Positions 34,360 through 45,479 of a stretch of DNA of 64,000 nt are shown here, piece by piece; positions within the stretch are counted from its first letter, which is position 1; each line of letters starts with the position of its first letter. The stretch is from Paguma larvata. Its lineage: Eukaryota > Chordata > Mammalia > Carnivora > Viverridae. The position numbers were made by a program, and so were the translations under genes. The stretch spans positions 11,203,370 through 11,267,369 of the forward strand of contig CM057831.1 in the NCBI GenBank assembly GCA_030068075.1, read 5' to 3'. Under the pieces are notes generated by a model, which had not been told where the DNA came from, did not search any database, and saw nothing but the letters and a program-made list of their open reading frames with translations.

Positions 34360-35460
34360 TAGGGATCCTTGGAGAAATGATTGATTCCAGGGCTGAAATA
34401 GGGAAAGTATAAGATAAACCCGGACCATCTCTCTGCACCAGAAAGTAAAGATGTGCTTAAAGGATGGTGGAGACATGTCAAAAGGATGTAGAAGGGGCTA
34501 ACCGCTAACCAAATCTGAGCATCAAAATAAATAATGATAGTCAATGGTTATAATCCATTGAATAAAATAGGAATCTATATATCCATACTGATATAAATAA
34601 ATGTATGAACAAATAAATGGGGAGAAGAAAAAATTGTTTCCTTACAGTAGAATGACAACTAATACATTTAGAAGGAATAATGAAATTGGAAAATCAATTT
34701 CCAATTGATTGGAACCATCGTGGTAAAAATTTACCATCGTGGTAAAAATTCATTCAGTCAAAAAAAAAAAACCCAAATTAATGAGTAAAACTTTGATGAA
34801 GAACAGGATATCTGCATAGTCTCAAAGTAACTCCCCGCAAAATTCTTACTAATTATAAAGGGCAAAAATAGTGTCTTCACAATGGAAAAACTTAGTAAGC
34901 ACCACTTTAATCACGTGATTAAAGTGAACATTCTCAATGATGGGGCAAATTGAAATCAATTACCGCCTGAGAGGAGACCATTAAAAACACACGGCATCAC
35001 TTCTCTGCTATTTCTACCCAAAAAATTGCATAACGTGAATTCAGTCATGAGGAAACTCAAACCGAGGGACGTACTACAAAATAATTGGCCTGTAGAAAAC
35101 AAGTGTCAAGGTCACGAAAGTTAAAGAAACACAGGAATAATTGTTCCAGATTGAAAGAGGCTAAAGAGACATGACAACACATGCAAAGTATGGTCCGGGA
35201 TTGGATCCTGTTATTACAAAGGATGGTACTGGGACAACTGGAGAAATGTGACTGGGGTCTGTGGATTAGATGACAGTCACGTGTCAGTATTAATTTGTCA
35301 ATTTTAGTGATTTTATTTGGTAGAAGAATGTCCCTGCTTGAGAAAACACGCACTAGTCCTGGGTATGATGGGTATCGTCAGATACTGTCAGATGATTCAG
35401 GAAAAAAATTCTTTATTCATGGAATCTTCCAGAAATTTAAACTTTTCATTAAAAAAAAAA
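34360..35460 (+). mobile_element. Old L1M (L1ME/HAL1-like) 3' end
   Basis: Same family and order as 4380-5740. Ends with 'gggacaactggagaaatgtg', 'ttttagtgattttatttggt' and an A-run at 35450-35460, the usual end of this L1M group. Confidence 0.65.
34714..34751 (+). repeat. 19-bp tandem duplication
   Basis: Two copies of accatcgtggtaaaaattt / ...attc, differing only at the last base. Confidence 0.95.
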
Positions 35461-35479
35461 GAAAATTTAAAAATCTGGT

Positions 35480-35700
35480 GGCGCCTGGGTGGCTCAGTCG
35501 GTTGAGCATCCGACTTCGGCTCAGGTCATGATCTCGCAGTCTGTGAGTTCGAGCCCCGCGTCGGGCTCTGTGCTGACGGCTCAGAGCCTGGAGCCTGCTT
35601 CGGATTCTGTGTCTCCTTCTCTCTCTGCTCCTCTCCCACTCATGCTCTGTCTCTCTCTGTCTCAAAAAATAAATAAGCATTTAAAAATATATTTAAAAAA
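35480..35700 (+). mobile_element. CAN-SINE, near consensus
   Basis: Head ggcgcctgggtggctcagtc, body close to the family consensus and intact tRNA-like boxes. One of the youngest-looking copies. Confidence 0.94.
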
Positions 35701-35714
35701 AATCTATCATTAAT

Positions 35715-35817
35715 GGGGCACTTGGGTGGCTCAGTTGGTTGAACGTCTGACTCTTTATTTTGGCTCAGGTCGTGATCCCAGAGTTGTGTAATGGAGCCCT
35801 GTGTCTCCTTAAGATTT

Positions 35818-35855
<38 letters not shown>

Positions 35856-35922
35856 CCTCTGCCCCTCTTGCCTGGCCCAGTTACATTTTCTCTTCTCTCT
35901 GTAAAAAAAAAAAAAAAAAAAA
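35715..35922 (+). mobile_element. CAN-SINE with expanded CT run
   Basis: (CT)n at 35817-35855 and an A22 tail. Directly follows the previous SINE. Confidence 0.9.
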
Positions 35923-36043
35923 AGTCTACCACAAATAACCTCAGAGATAAAAGAAGCTATCAAATTAATGAAACAAGAACAATGCACTCTAAAAAGAAAC
36001 ATTTGCAAACCAGAAAGAACTCTTACAAATTAGAAACAGGATA

Positions 36044-36237
36044 GGGGTGCCTGGGTGGCTCAGTTGGTTAAGTTCCAACTCTTGATTTCGCCTCAAGTCA
36101 TGCTCTCACCATTCATGGGTTCAAGCCCCAAATGGAGCTCTGTGCTGACATCAGAAAGCCTCCTTGGGATTCTGTCTCGCTCTCTCTCTGCCTCTTCCCT
36201 GATCACTCTCTGTCTCAAAATAAATAAAAATTAAAAC
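36044..36237 (+). mobile_element. CAN-SINE
   Basis: Head ggggtgcctgggtggctcag and tail aaaataaataaaaattaaaa. It splits the old L1-like element. Confidence 0.9.
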
Positions 36238-36267
36238 CAAAAACATGATAAAGATTTCAAAGACTGC

Positions 36268-37080
36268 AGCAGGTAGGCAGAAGGGCAATCTGGGCAGAGG
36301 GGAGAAGGCAGGAATGGGGAACAAGGCCATCAGTAACCTGCCCTCCCTCAACATGTGACCTGGCGAGGCAGAAAGCAGGGACCCAAGGCCGCCACTGCAC
36401 CAGGACAGGAATCCTCAAACATCCATCTCAACCGTCTAACTTCTCCCGGGAAGTCAGTGCCACCAAATTCCCCAGGGGGGCACACTGAGAACAGCGGGCA
36501 GGTTGTCCTCTATGACATGACTCAATTCAGAGCGACTCTGAGGACTTACTGTAGATCTGATCTGACAAGTCTCAGATCCTGGTCTGTACCAAGTTGGTGG
36601 AGCCATTCCAAGCCCAGGTACATTCCGTGTACCTCGTCCTTGGGGAAACTCCAGCACCGGAAGGACCGGGGCTCTGTGCTGAAGGCTGACTTGTGTGGAA
36701 GGAATGAACCCACACTTGTTAGAACAAGCCATCGAGGAATAGAGGAAGTACCTGCAAGAGAGGGACAGCAGCCAGTAGGAAATGGCAGTTCCTGGCAACC
36801 ATCCCCTACCCTCAACCTTCTCCAGAGGCCAAGACCACTGGAGATGCTGGAGCCGCTGAGGAGAAGATGTAGGACCCTCCCCGGAGTGACAGACTTTGTC
36901 TGGAGATGCAGAAAAGGGCGCAGGGGAACTGCTAATTTGGATTGTTCCGGACATCCTGAGCTAAGAGCCTGTGGGAGGCCAAGTTGTGGGGCGCGAGGGA
37001 CCCCAAGTGGGGAATATAGAGGGTTCTGGAAGATCCTCATGAATAAAGGCCCCAGCGGGGAAGACCTTGAAAAAAATACT
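36268..37080 (+). other. GC-rich segment with the longest ORF of the window
   Basis: About 0.8 kb of much higher GC than its flanks, between two parts of an old L1-like repeat. The plus frame is open from 36355 (GTG; first ATG at 36517) to 37251, 298 codons, but its last 57 codons run into the repeat. Minus-strand frames of 166 and 164 codons are open across the same DNA. I recognise no domain, signal peptide or membrane segment; the product would be Arg/Ser/Pro-rich. AATAAA occurs at 37042. Most likely non-coding; its origin is unresolved. Confidence 0.45.
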
Positions 37081-37560
37081 CAAGAGAAAAGTTTGCAAGA
37101 TAAAGTTGAAGAATTCTTAACAGGGAAAAAGGCAAAGATACAAAATAGAGGGGAAAAACAAAACAAAATAAGTCCTAAGATAATTAGATTGGACCAGGAG
37201 AGCCAGCATGTAAATAAAAGGTACTCAAGAAACAAAGAACAGAAAAAGTGAGCAGGGGAGGAAACCACCAAAAGAATAATGAAAGAACATTCCCTACAAT
37301 TAAAGGATGCAAGTTTTCAGATTGAAACATCTCATCTAGTGCTGACACAGTGAATGATAACAGACGCACGAGAAGGTGCATCATCAAGGAAGAAAACCGG
37401 TAGAAAGAAGAGGTCCTGGAATGGGAAAGACAAAACGAATCTAAAGTGGGCCACGAAGAGAGGCTTAAGAATCAACATGAGTTTAGATCAATTAGCCAGT
37501 CACACTGGAAGCTATAAAACAACGAAGGGACACCTTTAACCTTTGAGATTCTGATGCAAA

Positions 37561-37697
37561 GGGGCACCTGGGTGGCTCTGTGGGTTAGGCGTCTGACTCT
37601 TGATCTCTGGCTTAGGTCATGATCTGATCTCATGGTTTGTGGGTCCGAGCCCCATATCTGGGTCTGCATTGACAGCTGGCAGCACAGAGCCTGCTTG

Positions 37698-37741
<44 letters not shown>

Positions 37742-37796
37742 CCTCCCCCACTTGTGCATGCACACTCTCTCAAAATAAATAAACTAAAAAAAAAAA
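37561..37796 (+). mobile_element. CAN-SINE with expanded CT run
   Basis: Duplication agattctgatgcaaa (37546-37560) / agattctgatggaaa (37797-37811). (CT)n at 37704-37738. Confidence 0.95.
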
Positions 37797-37879
37797 AGAT
37801 TCTGATGGAAAATTATTTATAACCTAGAATTCCAAATATAGCCAAACTGTCAATGAAGTATGAAAGCAAAGCCATTTTC

Positions 37880-37995
37880 GGGGCACTGGACTAGCTCAGT
37901 TGGTGGAACATGTGGCTGTTGATCTTGGGGTCCTAAGTTCCAGCCCCATGTTGGATGTAGAGATTACTTAAAAATAAAGTCTTAAAAAAAAAGAA
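37880..37995 (+). mobile_element. Short-subtype tRNA SINE
   Basis: 'ggggcactggactagctcag', 'gttggatgtagagattactt' and an A-rich tail. Directly joined to the next SINE. Confidence 0.85.
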
Positions 37996-37998
37996 ACA

Positions 37999-38197
37999 GG
38001 GGCGCCTGGGTGGCTCAGTCAGTTAAGTGTCCAACTTTGGCTCAGGTCACCACCTCACGGTCCATGAGTTCGAGCCCTGCATCTCCGGCTCTGTGCTAAC
38101 AGCTCGGAACCTGGAGCCTGCTTCAGATTCTGTGTCTCCCTCTCTCTCTGCCCCTCCCCTGCTCATGCTGTGTCTCTCTCAAAAAAAAAAAAAAAAG
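37999..38197 (+). mobile_element. CAN-SINE
   Basis: The pair 37880-38197 is bounded by aagcaaagccattttc and aagcaaagatattttc, suggesting that the second SINE used the A tail of the first. Confidence 0.92.
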
Positions 38198-38640
38198 AAG
38201 CAAAGATATTTTCAAGCATGCAAGGTCTCTAAAAACTTATTTCCCAACTACGTTTTATTCAGGAAGCTGCTGAGGGTCGTCCTTCACTAGGTAAGAAGAA
38301 GTAGACCAAGGAAAAGAACATGGGATGAGAAGATGCAACACAGAGGAAGGTGGAGGGAGGGAATCTCCGAGTGACAGTGGATGGAGGTCCCAGGAAGACA
38401 GCTGTGCATCAGGGCCAGAGCAGCCAGTCCAGCAGAGTGGGGCAGATGGTTCCTAAGAGGTGTCACCAGAATGAAAGCAGGAGGACACCCAAAGTACCTA
38501 GTGTCTTGAGTGAGGGTTTCAGAGTTGGAGGAGAGTTTGGGGCTGAATTAATGAGTACACAGAAAACTAAGCATTCAAACAAACAAATTAAGTATAAACT
38601 CTGGGGAAGCTATAAATTCTCCAAGGAAGGAAAAGCAATC

Positions 38641-39376
38641 ACAGTACATTCTAGTACACCATGACTCAGTTGTGAATAGCATTTACATGGTCTTAATGAC
38701 TTAATGACCTTCCTAAGACTAAATAACCAAAATTAGGATATAATTATATTGGGGGGATAGGAGATAGGACATACAAACGTGTGCTGGTGATGTGTGCGAC
38801 AGAGATACATTTTCATCTTCCGTAATGGAGAAGCCAATAGGTATATCTAAAACAGAACAGTTAGTAAGTAGAAGTAGAACTATGTTTTCAAGATCTCCTG
38901 GAAAATATAAAAGAATCAATTAAAAGAGTGGAAAATGAGGCAGTAAAATGATACAGAGGAAGCAAGAGACTACTATTTTTTTGTAATGTCTTGTAGACTT
39001 TTTAAACATACAAAAAAAGGGAAGAAAGAAAGAATTAAGGAAGGAAAGAAAGAAGAAGAAAGAAAGACAAACATTTACCCATTGGGGCAAAAATGTTCAA
39101 ATTGAAACTCTGTTGACGACTTGTTTTGAAGGCCTTTGTTTTAGAAAATCTGTCCCCCAATGCACTCTTGGGGCCCCTACTGGCTGGAATCTTCCATTGA
39201 ATGTTGAAAGTTTCTGGCATGCTGTGGGGTGCAGAGGGTGGAGTCTGACCTCAGCAAATCTGCTCCCCAAATGCTCATGAAGCATTGAATATTTTTTTAG
39301 ACATGATGTCTTACCTGTCTTAGGGTACATTTTCTCTTGCCTTAAATGCCATTTTAACACATTTGGTTATTTGAAA
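38641..39376. other. No recognised feature
   Basis: AT-rich, with a purine-rich (GAAA/GAA)n-like run at 39018-39068. No exon signals. Confidence 0.4.
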
Positions 39377-39391
39377 AGCAATGAATTATAG

Positions 39392-39567
39392 GAGTACCTG
39401 GGTGGCTCAGTCAATTGGGCATCCAACTTCGGCTCAGGTCATGGTCTCACAGTTTGTGGGGTCGGGCTCTGTGTTGACAGCTGGGAGTCTGGAGCCTGCT
39501 TCGGATTCTGTGTCTCCCTCAGAAAGAAAGAAGGAAAGAAGGAAAGAAGGAAAGAAGGAAAGAAGGA

Positions 39568-39599
<32 letters not shown>

Positions 39600-39600
39600 A
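39392..39600 (+). mobile_element. CAN-SINE with tail turned into microsatellite
   Basis: Duplication aagcaatgaattatag / aagtaatgaattatag. After 39519 the tail is (GAAAGAAG)n then (GAAA)n to 39600; the CT-rich body is missing. Confidence 0.92.
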
Positions 39601-39825
39601 AAGTAATGAATTATAGCCAAAAAAGCTCTAGATTAAGAAATGTGAGACCAGGATTGAAGTTCTTTTTCTATATTCAATGAAGTATACTCATTTATGGAGT
39701 AAGTCATTAGTTTCTCAACCTGTAAAGCCAGTAATAATATTCATATTATCTCAAAGCATTGATGTGAAGTTTATATTTGGCAGAACTCTTTCGGTTACAA
39801 ATGACAGAAATTCAACTGAAACTAT

Positions 39826-40050
39826 TTTTTTAAGATTTTATTTTGTGTGTGTGTTTATTTTGAGAGAAAGACAGAGAGTACATATGTGCACGTGCATATG
39901 AGTGGGGGAGAGGCAGAGAGAGGGAGACAGAGAGAATCCTAAGCAGCTTCCTTCTTGTTGGTGTAGAGCCCGATGTGGGGCTCGAACCCATGAACTGTGA
40001 GATCATGACCAAGAGTCAGGGCTCAACTGACTGAGCCACCCAGGGGCCTC
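39826..40050 (-). mobile_element. CAN-SINE
   Basis: Ends 'actgagccacccaggggcct'. The body has a TG/CA-rich patch at 39844-39900. Confidence 0.87.
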
Positions 40051-40139
40051 TCAACAAGCACTTTATAGTTGGTGAAATGTGGTACGCATGTAAGTAACAC
40101 TTATCATCTGCCCACAGCCAATTAAAAACTTTTAGAAGA

Positions 40140-40314
40140 GGGAGCACCTGGGAGGCTCAGTTGGTTAAGCATTTGACTTTGGCTCAGGTCATGATCTCAT
40201 GGTTTGTGAGTTCAAGCCCCGAGTCAGGCTCTGGGCTGACCGCTTGGAGCCTGGAGCCTGGAGACTGCTTTGGATTCTGTGTCTCCCTCTCTCTCTGCCC
40301 CTCCCCTGCTCGTG

Positions 40315-40351
<37 letters not shown>

Positions 40352-40378
40352 CCTCTCAAAAATAAAATAAACTGTTAA
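40140..40378 (+). mobile_element. CAN-SINE with expanded CT run
   Basis: (CT)n at 40319-40349. The 'ggagcctggagcctggagac' stretch holds an extra unit of the usual doubled motif. Confidence 0.9.
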
Positions 40379-41469
40379 GTAATAAAAACTTTTTTTTTTA
40401 AAGAAACTGTTAGAAGGGACAAGCATCTGTGCTAAGTAAGCTCTATCCTAAGAGCAAGGATAAGTGGGAGCTGGTAACGGAAAAGTAACAGGAAAAACTG
40501 TAAAAAAAAACAACGCCTACTTAAAAAAATTTTTAGAAGTGCAGCATTCTGAGACACTTAGTGTACAAATAGTTTTACAAATTTTATTATACCCCATTGT
40601 TAGCAATTTAGAAAAATTTTATATACTTACAAAAGTTAGTGCTTGCCTAAGTGTTTAGCTTGTCTCTTCAGTGGGACTTTTCCGAAAGTTCCCAGATAGC
40701 TGGTGATTTAACAGGGACTCTGTACTAGTGGAAAGTCAATCCAGTAGGGAAGATGGTGTAGATTTATTACAAGACAGTGTACAATGAAAACTAAATTAGT
40801 CATGTTTATGAAAGCTCTACATAATAATTAAGTTTTCAGTTCCACTCTCAGAGATGAAATATTACATTGGGTGGATCTACTGAAGTAGAGCAACACTCAT
40901 GTTTTCAAGTTAAGCTCATTTGGCCAGAACTTGTTACCCTAAAAATATACTCACTCTACCTATATATAGGATGTAAACACATCTCACTGCAGATCTGTGC
41001 TTAATCTTTTGAATTCTCTTCTGCCATTTCATCATTCGTAAGGCACCTGTTGGTGGAATTTGCTCCTGGCAGCATAAAGCAGGAGCAGGTGCTTAACACA
41101 TGGATTTTCATGCTGATAGTGCTTATCACAGTTGATGAAACATTTTACCCATTTTCCCACTTCACAAATGGCTCTGACATTAGATCCACCTGTTGCTTCA
41201 GGACATTCCAGGAGCTTCTGTACAGAGGGTGAAATCTCTTCCCCAGTTGAGCTGTATTGCTATTGCATACTTTTAGGAATGCCACACTTGGAGAAGTGTT
41301 ATGCAATCACCTATTGTCCCAAGTTAGGACTAGCTTAGGAAGAAGAGAGAGAAGGAGAAAGAAAGAAAAGGAATGGTTAATACATAGCTCATTTCTGAGC
41401 TTTCTGGACTGTGACTGTTCCCCTCAATCTATTTCCTTTGTATTTGGGCTACAGAGTAACCTCTTTTTT
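40379..41469. other. Unassigned, mostly unique DNA
   Basis: About 1.1 kb with no clear repeat. It contains an imperfect palindrome at 40673-40693 (see findings). Short ORFs carry no known motif. Confidence 0.4.
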
Positions 41470-41470
41470 T

Positions 41471-41679
41471 TTGTAAGTTTTAAAAATTATTTATTTTAAG
41501 AGATAGAGGAGAGCAAGAGAAACAGAGAGCAGAAAGAGAGGGAGAGAGAGAATCCCAAGCAGGCTCCTCACTGTCAGCGTAGAACCCGATGAGGGGCTCA
41601 AACCCATGAACTGTGAGATGGTGACCTGAACCAAAACCAAGAGACGGACGCTTAACCTACTAAGCCACCCAGGCACCCC
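41471..41679 (-). mobile_element. CAN-SINE
   Basis: Flanks agagtaacc / agagttacc. Ends 'ctaagccacccaggcacccc'. Confidence 0.9.
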
Positions 41680-42381
41680 AAGAGTTACCCAGTTCTTAAT
41701 TTTACCTGGTCACTCATTGTTTTGGATCATTATTTTGTACCAACTTGTAGACATCTTACTACTTCCTTGACTCTCTGTTATTTATATTCCTACTCATAAA
41801 AATTTAGTACTGTTTGCTAATACAGCTATTTAATAGGAAACAAAATGTCAATACCCAAGGTATTCCTAATCCCAATCAATATATACTGGGCCAATATATA
41901 TCAATATATATCTATCATCTATCAATATGTTAACCAATCAATATATTTCATCAAAAAAATCTTTGCAGGAGTCAATCCCAGTGGTGAGAGGCGAGTTTGC
42001 ACACAGAATTTATAAATTGGGAGGCAAACACCCACAGCTATACAAACACTAAAGTGTGCTACCACCCCAGGAGGGGGAGATTGGGAGAGAAAGTTGGGGG
42101 TGAGGGAGGTGGGCAGGTTAGTGGCAAAGACAATGGCTAACCGCAGTGTAGTAGGGAATGGTCATGGGGGAAACCAGAGGGGCAGGGCTCAGGGTGGGAT
42201 TCAGCAGTCCATCTAGAGGAAATTAATTGTGTTTGTTTATGTCTTCATGGCAACCAAAGTACCTTAGAAACAGGAAATAGGCCAGGTGGAGAAATAAAGA
42301 GAAGTACAAATCTCCGAATTATAACATCCTTTACTGGACTTTAGGAGGGCTGGTTACAGAGTTTCTTTGAATTAGCTTTAT
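41680..42381. other. Unassigned, with AT-rich (CAATATAT)n-like patch
   Basis: Degenerate caatatat repeats at 41874-41955. The remainder is unremarkable. Confidence 0.45.
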
Positions 42382-42396
42382 AAATCACTTGTTTTT

Positions 42397-42587
42397 TGTG
42401 AATTCTTTTTTTCTTTTGTCTCTTTTTTTTTTTTTTTGAGAGAAAGAAAGGTGGGGGGTAGGGGCAGAGAGAAAATCTTAAGCAGGCTCCATGCCCAGCG
42501 CGGAGCCGACATAGGGCTCCAACTCATAACCATGACGTCATGACTTGAGCTGAAATCAGGAGTCAACTGAGCCACCCAGGCACCCCA
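42397..42587 (-). mobile_element. CAN-SINE
   Basis: Flanks aaatcacttgtt on both sides (right copy 42589-42600). Internal deletions. Confidence 0.9.
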
Positions 42588-42959
42588 GAAATCACTTGTT
42601 TTTAGATTTAATGTTTAAAATCTTTTTTTTTCTCTTGCAAGATGTCTTTTTGTCTGGGCATGATAAGAGCTATTTCTGAAGGAAGGGGACTACATTGTGA
42701 GTTCCTTTCTACCTAGTCTTGGATTCTTTGAGAAGAGATATAACTCAAAGTGGAGATGCCTGTGACATCCTTCTTCGTCTTTTTAATTTCCTTTTTGTAA
42801 CAGATCAGGATTCACCTCCTCTAAAAATTTATCCAAACAAGAGAAAAGTTGGTTATAGCCACGTGACTGCTGTCATGTTAATACAAATACATGTCTATCA
42901 ACTCAGACTTCAATGGTTAATCTCCTACTAGTAGACTGGGTATTTTCACTTGGCATATA

Positions 42960-43260
42960 TCCTTTCTGTGATGCTCTATCTGTCACACTGGCCGCCAGAG
43001 TTATCTTACACAAAATGTTAACGACACTCCATTATCTATACAACAAGGGACCGAACTCTTTAAATGCATCCAGAACCCACCTCAACCTATATTTATATTC
43101 TTACCTCCCATTGTATTTGTTATCCTTTTCTCGAAGCCTCAGCTCAATGCCACCACTTTCATGAGATCTTATGTTTAGTTGTTTTCATGCCTGTTTCTTC
43201 CATTAGAATGGAAGCCCCATGAAGGCTGCTTTCTGTGTGACCCAACTTTTTCTTATTGAA
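42960..43260 (+). mobile_element. L2 fragment
   Basis: 'gaagcctcagctcaatgcca' and 'ttagaatggaagccccatga' are L2 3' UTR words. Confidence 0.6.
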
Positions 43261-43329
43261 AGATATGAATTTAGGGCCATTGTGTGTGTGACCCAATTTT
43301 TAAATCTACTGCTCTCCCATCTTTTCCCG

Positions 43330-43505
43330 GTACCTATTATTCATTCATCCATTCAACAGATTTATTAATTGTCCATCCTGTGCAAGGCAGAGTGTAAATG
43401 AGTAATTTTCCTGCTATAATAATTATAAGGACAACAATTTAAAAAGGAATAATGGTCAATGTTTATTGAGCACTTACTCTGTGCCAAGTGCTATAAGAAA
43501 TGTTC
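43330..43505 (-). mobile_element. MIR/L2 fragments
   Basis: 'tgtttattgagcacttactc' and 'tgtgccaagtgctataag' are a reverse MIR start; the preceding attcattcatcc is L2-like. Confidence 0.6.
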
Positions 43506-43675
43506 TACATTTTAAAAAACTTCTTAGTTTGAAATAGTTACAGACTCACAGAAAGCTGAAACAACAGTACCCAGAGTCCTGTTTGCCCTTCACCCATCCT
43601 CCCCCAATGGTAACATCTTATCTACGTGTAGTGAAGTATGAATGCCAGAAAATTAACATGGGAACAATACTTTTT

Positions 43676-43882
43676 CTTTTTTTTGAATGTTTATTTATTT
43701 TTGGAGAGAGACAGAGTGCAAGCAGGGAAGGGGCAGAGAGAAAGGGAAACACAGAATCTGAAGCAGGTTCCATGCTCTGAGCTGTCAGCACACAGCCCAA
43801 CGCGGGGCCCGAGCGTCCAAGTTGTGAAATCATGACCTGAGCCGAAGTCAGACGCTCAATCAACCGAGCCACCCAGGTGCCC
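43676..43882 (-). mobile_element. CAN-SINE in L1
   Basis: Ends 'accgagccacccaggtgccc'. Near full length. Confidence 0.92.
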
Positions 43883-44337
43883 TGCGACAGTATTTTTAAC
43901 TAGACTACAGTCCTTATTCAGTTCTTGCCATTATTTTACATGCACTCTCTTGTGTGTGCGTGAGATCCCGTGTAATTTTCAGTTGTGTAGAGATTCGCGG
44001 AACCACTACCACAATCAGGATCAAACACTGTTCTATCATAACAGAAGGTCCTTGTGCTGTCCCTTTACATTTGTGAGCAACACACACACACACACAGTCT
44101 CTGTCCTCTAACACCACTTCTCCAACTCTATAGTTTTGTCATTTTGAGAATGTCATGCAAATGGCATCTTTCAGCGGTTGGCTTTTCTCACGTATTACTT
44201 ATAAATTCATGATCCATTTTGAATTAACTTTTGTATACGATGTGAGGTTTAGGTCAAGTTGTTTTTTTTTCCTTCTGGTGCTTACGGACGTCCAATATTT
44301 CCAGTGCCATTTGTTGAAAAGACCATCATTCCTTTCT

Positions 44338-44544
44338 TTCTTTTTTCAGTTTATTTATATTTATTTTGAGAGAGAGAGTGAGAGCAGGTAAAGGGCAAAG
44401 AGAGAGGAAGAGAGAGAATCCCATGGCGGCTCTGCATTGTCAGCTCAGAGCCCGACAGGGGGCTCAAACTCCTGCACCATGAGATCATGATGTGAGCCGA
44501 AATCAAGAGTCAGACGCTTAACCGACTGAGCTGCCCAGGTGCCC
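44338..44544 (-). mobile_element. CAN-SINE in L1
   Basis: Ends 'actgagctgcccaggtgccc'. It splits the L1 ORF2 fossil. Confidence 0.92.
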
Positions 44545-44880
44545 CACCCATCTTTGGAATTGCTTTTGTCTCTTTGTTGAAAACTCGTAGGGCCATATTT
44601 GTAGGAGCCTCTTCCTGGGTTCTCTGGTCTGTTCCATCGATCTATGTCTCTATCAGTCCACGCTGTGCTGATTCCTGCAGGTTTGTAGTGAGTCTGTAGC
44701 TATACTGTAAGAGTTTACATGAGATAGAATGATTCCTCCCCCTTTCTTCTTTTTTCAAAATGTTTTAGCTATTCTAACTCCTGTGCCTTTTCATACAATT
44801 TTAGAATAAACCTGTCTATACCTACAAGACATCTTTCTGGGATCTTAAATTTTAATAATTTTAAAAATCTTCTTCATTTA

Positions 44881-45360
44881 GGGGCACCTGGGTGGCTCAG
44901 TTGGTTAAGCAATCTTTTTTTTTTTAATTTTTTAATGTTTATTTTATTTTTGAGAGAGAGAGAGAGACACACAGAGCATAATCAGGGGAGGGGCACAGAC
45001 AGAGAGGGAGACACAGAATCTGAAACAGGCTCCAGGCTCTGAGCCGTCAGCACAGAGCCCGACTCGGGGCTCGAACTCGGGAACGGTGAGATCATGACCT
45101 CGAACTCGGGAACGGTGAGATCATGACCTGAGCCGAAGTCAGACGTTCAACCAACTGAGCCACCCAGGCGCCCCTGGTTAAACAATCTTGATTTCGGCTC
45201 GCATCATAATCTCATGTTCCGTGAGTTTGAGCCCCGCATCAGGCTCTGCACTGATGGCATGGGGCTTGCTTGGGAGTCTCTCTCTCCCTCTCTCTCTGCC
45301 CCTCCCCCCAGGAACACTCTCTCTGTCTCTCTATCTCAAGAATAAACATGTAAAAAATGT
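44881..45360 (+). mobile_element. Outer CAN-SINE, split
   Basis: Exact duplication cttcttcattta at 44869-44880 and 45361-45372. Its head is cut after ggttaagcaatctt by a reverse SINE and resumes at 45190. Confidence 0.95.
44917..45174 (-). mobile_element. Inner CAN-SINE, nested, with internal duplication
   Basis: Target copies tggttaagcaatctt (44902-44916) / tggttaaacaatctt (45175-45189). It contains a 29-bp exact tandem repeat at 45070-45127. Confidence 0.96.
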
Positions 45361-45479
45361 CTTCTTCATTTAATGTATTTTGTTTATCTTAACATCTTTT
45401 ATTACTTATTCTATTGTATATCTCAGGCAGAAGACTTCAATTTTCCTGTGTAGATAAGACAAGCTAACTCTCAACATAC

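Larger units (their letters stand above)
35925..38640 (+). mobile_element. Old L1/HAL1-like element, interrupted
   Basis: Pieces in order: 'ctctaaaaagaaacatttgc' and 'aaccagaaagaactcttaca' (35980-36030), 'gataaagttgaagaattctt' (37101), 'gcaagttttcagattgaaac' (37309), 'acactggaagctataaaaca' (37502), 'cctagaattccaaatatagc' (37824), 'catgcaaggtctctaaaaac' (38217). SINEs and a GC-rich segment split it. Any original ORF is destroyed. Confidence 0.65.
43505..44860 (-). mobile_element. L1 (old), reverse, with two SINEs
   Basis: The right half is clear: 'gtgccatttgttgaaaagac', 'tgttccatcgatctatgtct' and 'attcctgcaggtttgtagtg' are reverse L1 ORF2. The left half ('agctgaaacaacagtaccca', 'agactacagtccttattcag') is a more diverged L1. 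All frames broken. Confidence 0.65.

Noticed and set aside
35489..35713. Recurrent 60-80 codon frames with a shared 'MAQSVExPTSAQVMISQ' start throughout the window
   Set aside because: They are translations of the CAN-SINE body on one strand; the repeated similarity is repeat-derived, not a gene family.
37704..37738. Regular CT repeats as CRISPR-like or regulatory arrays
   Set aside because: They are expanded CT runs inside SINEs; no repeat-spacer structure, and this is a mammalian nuclear genome.
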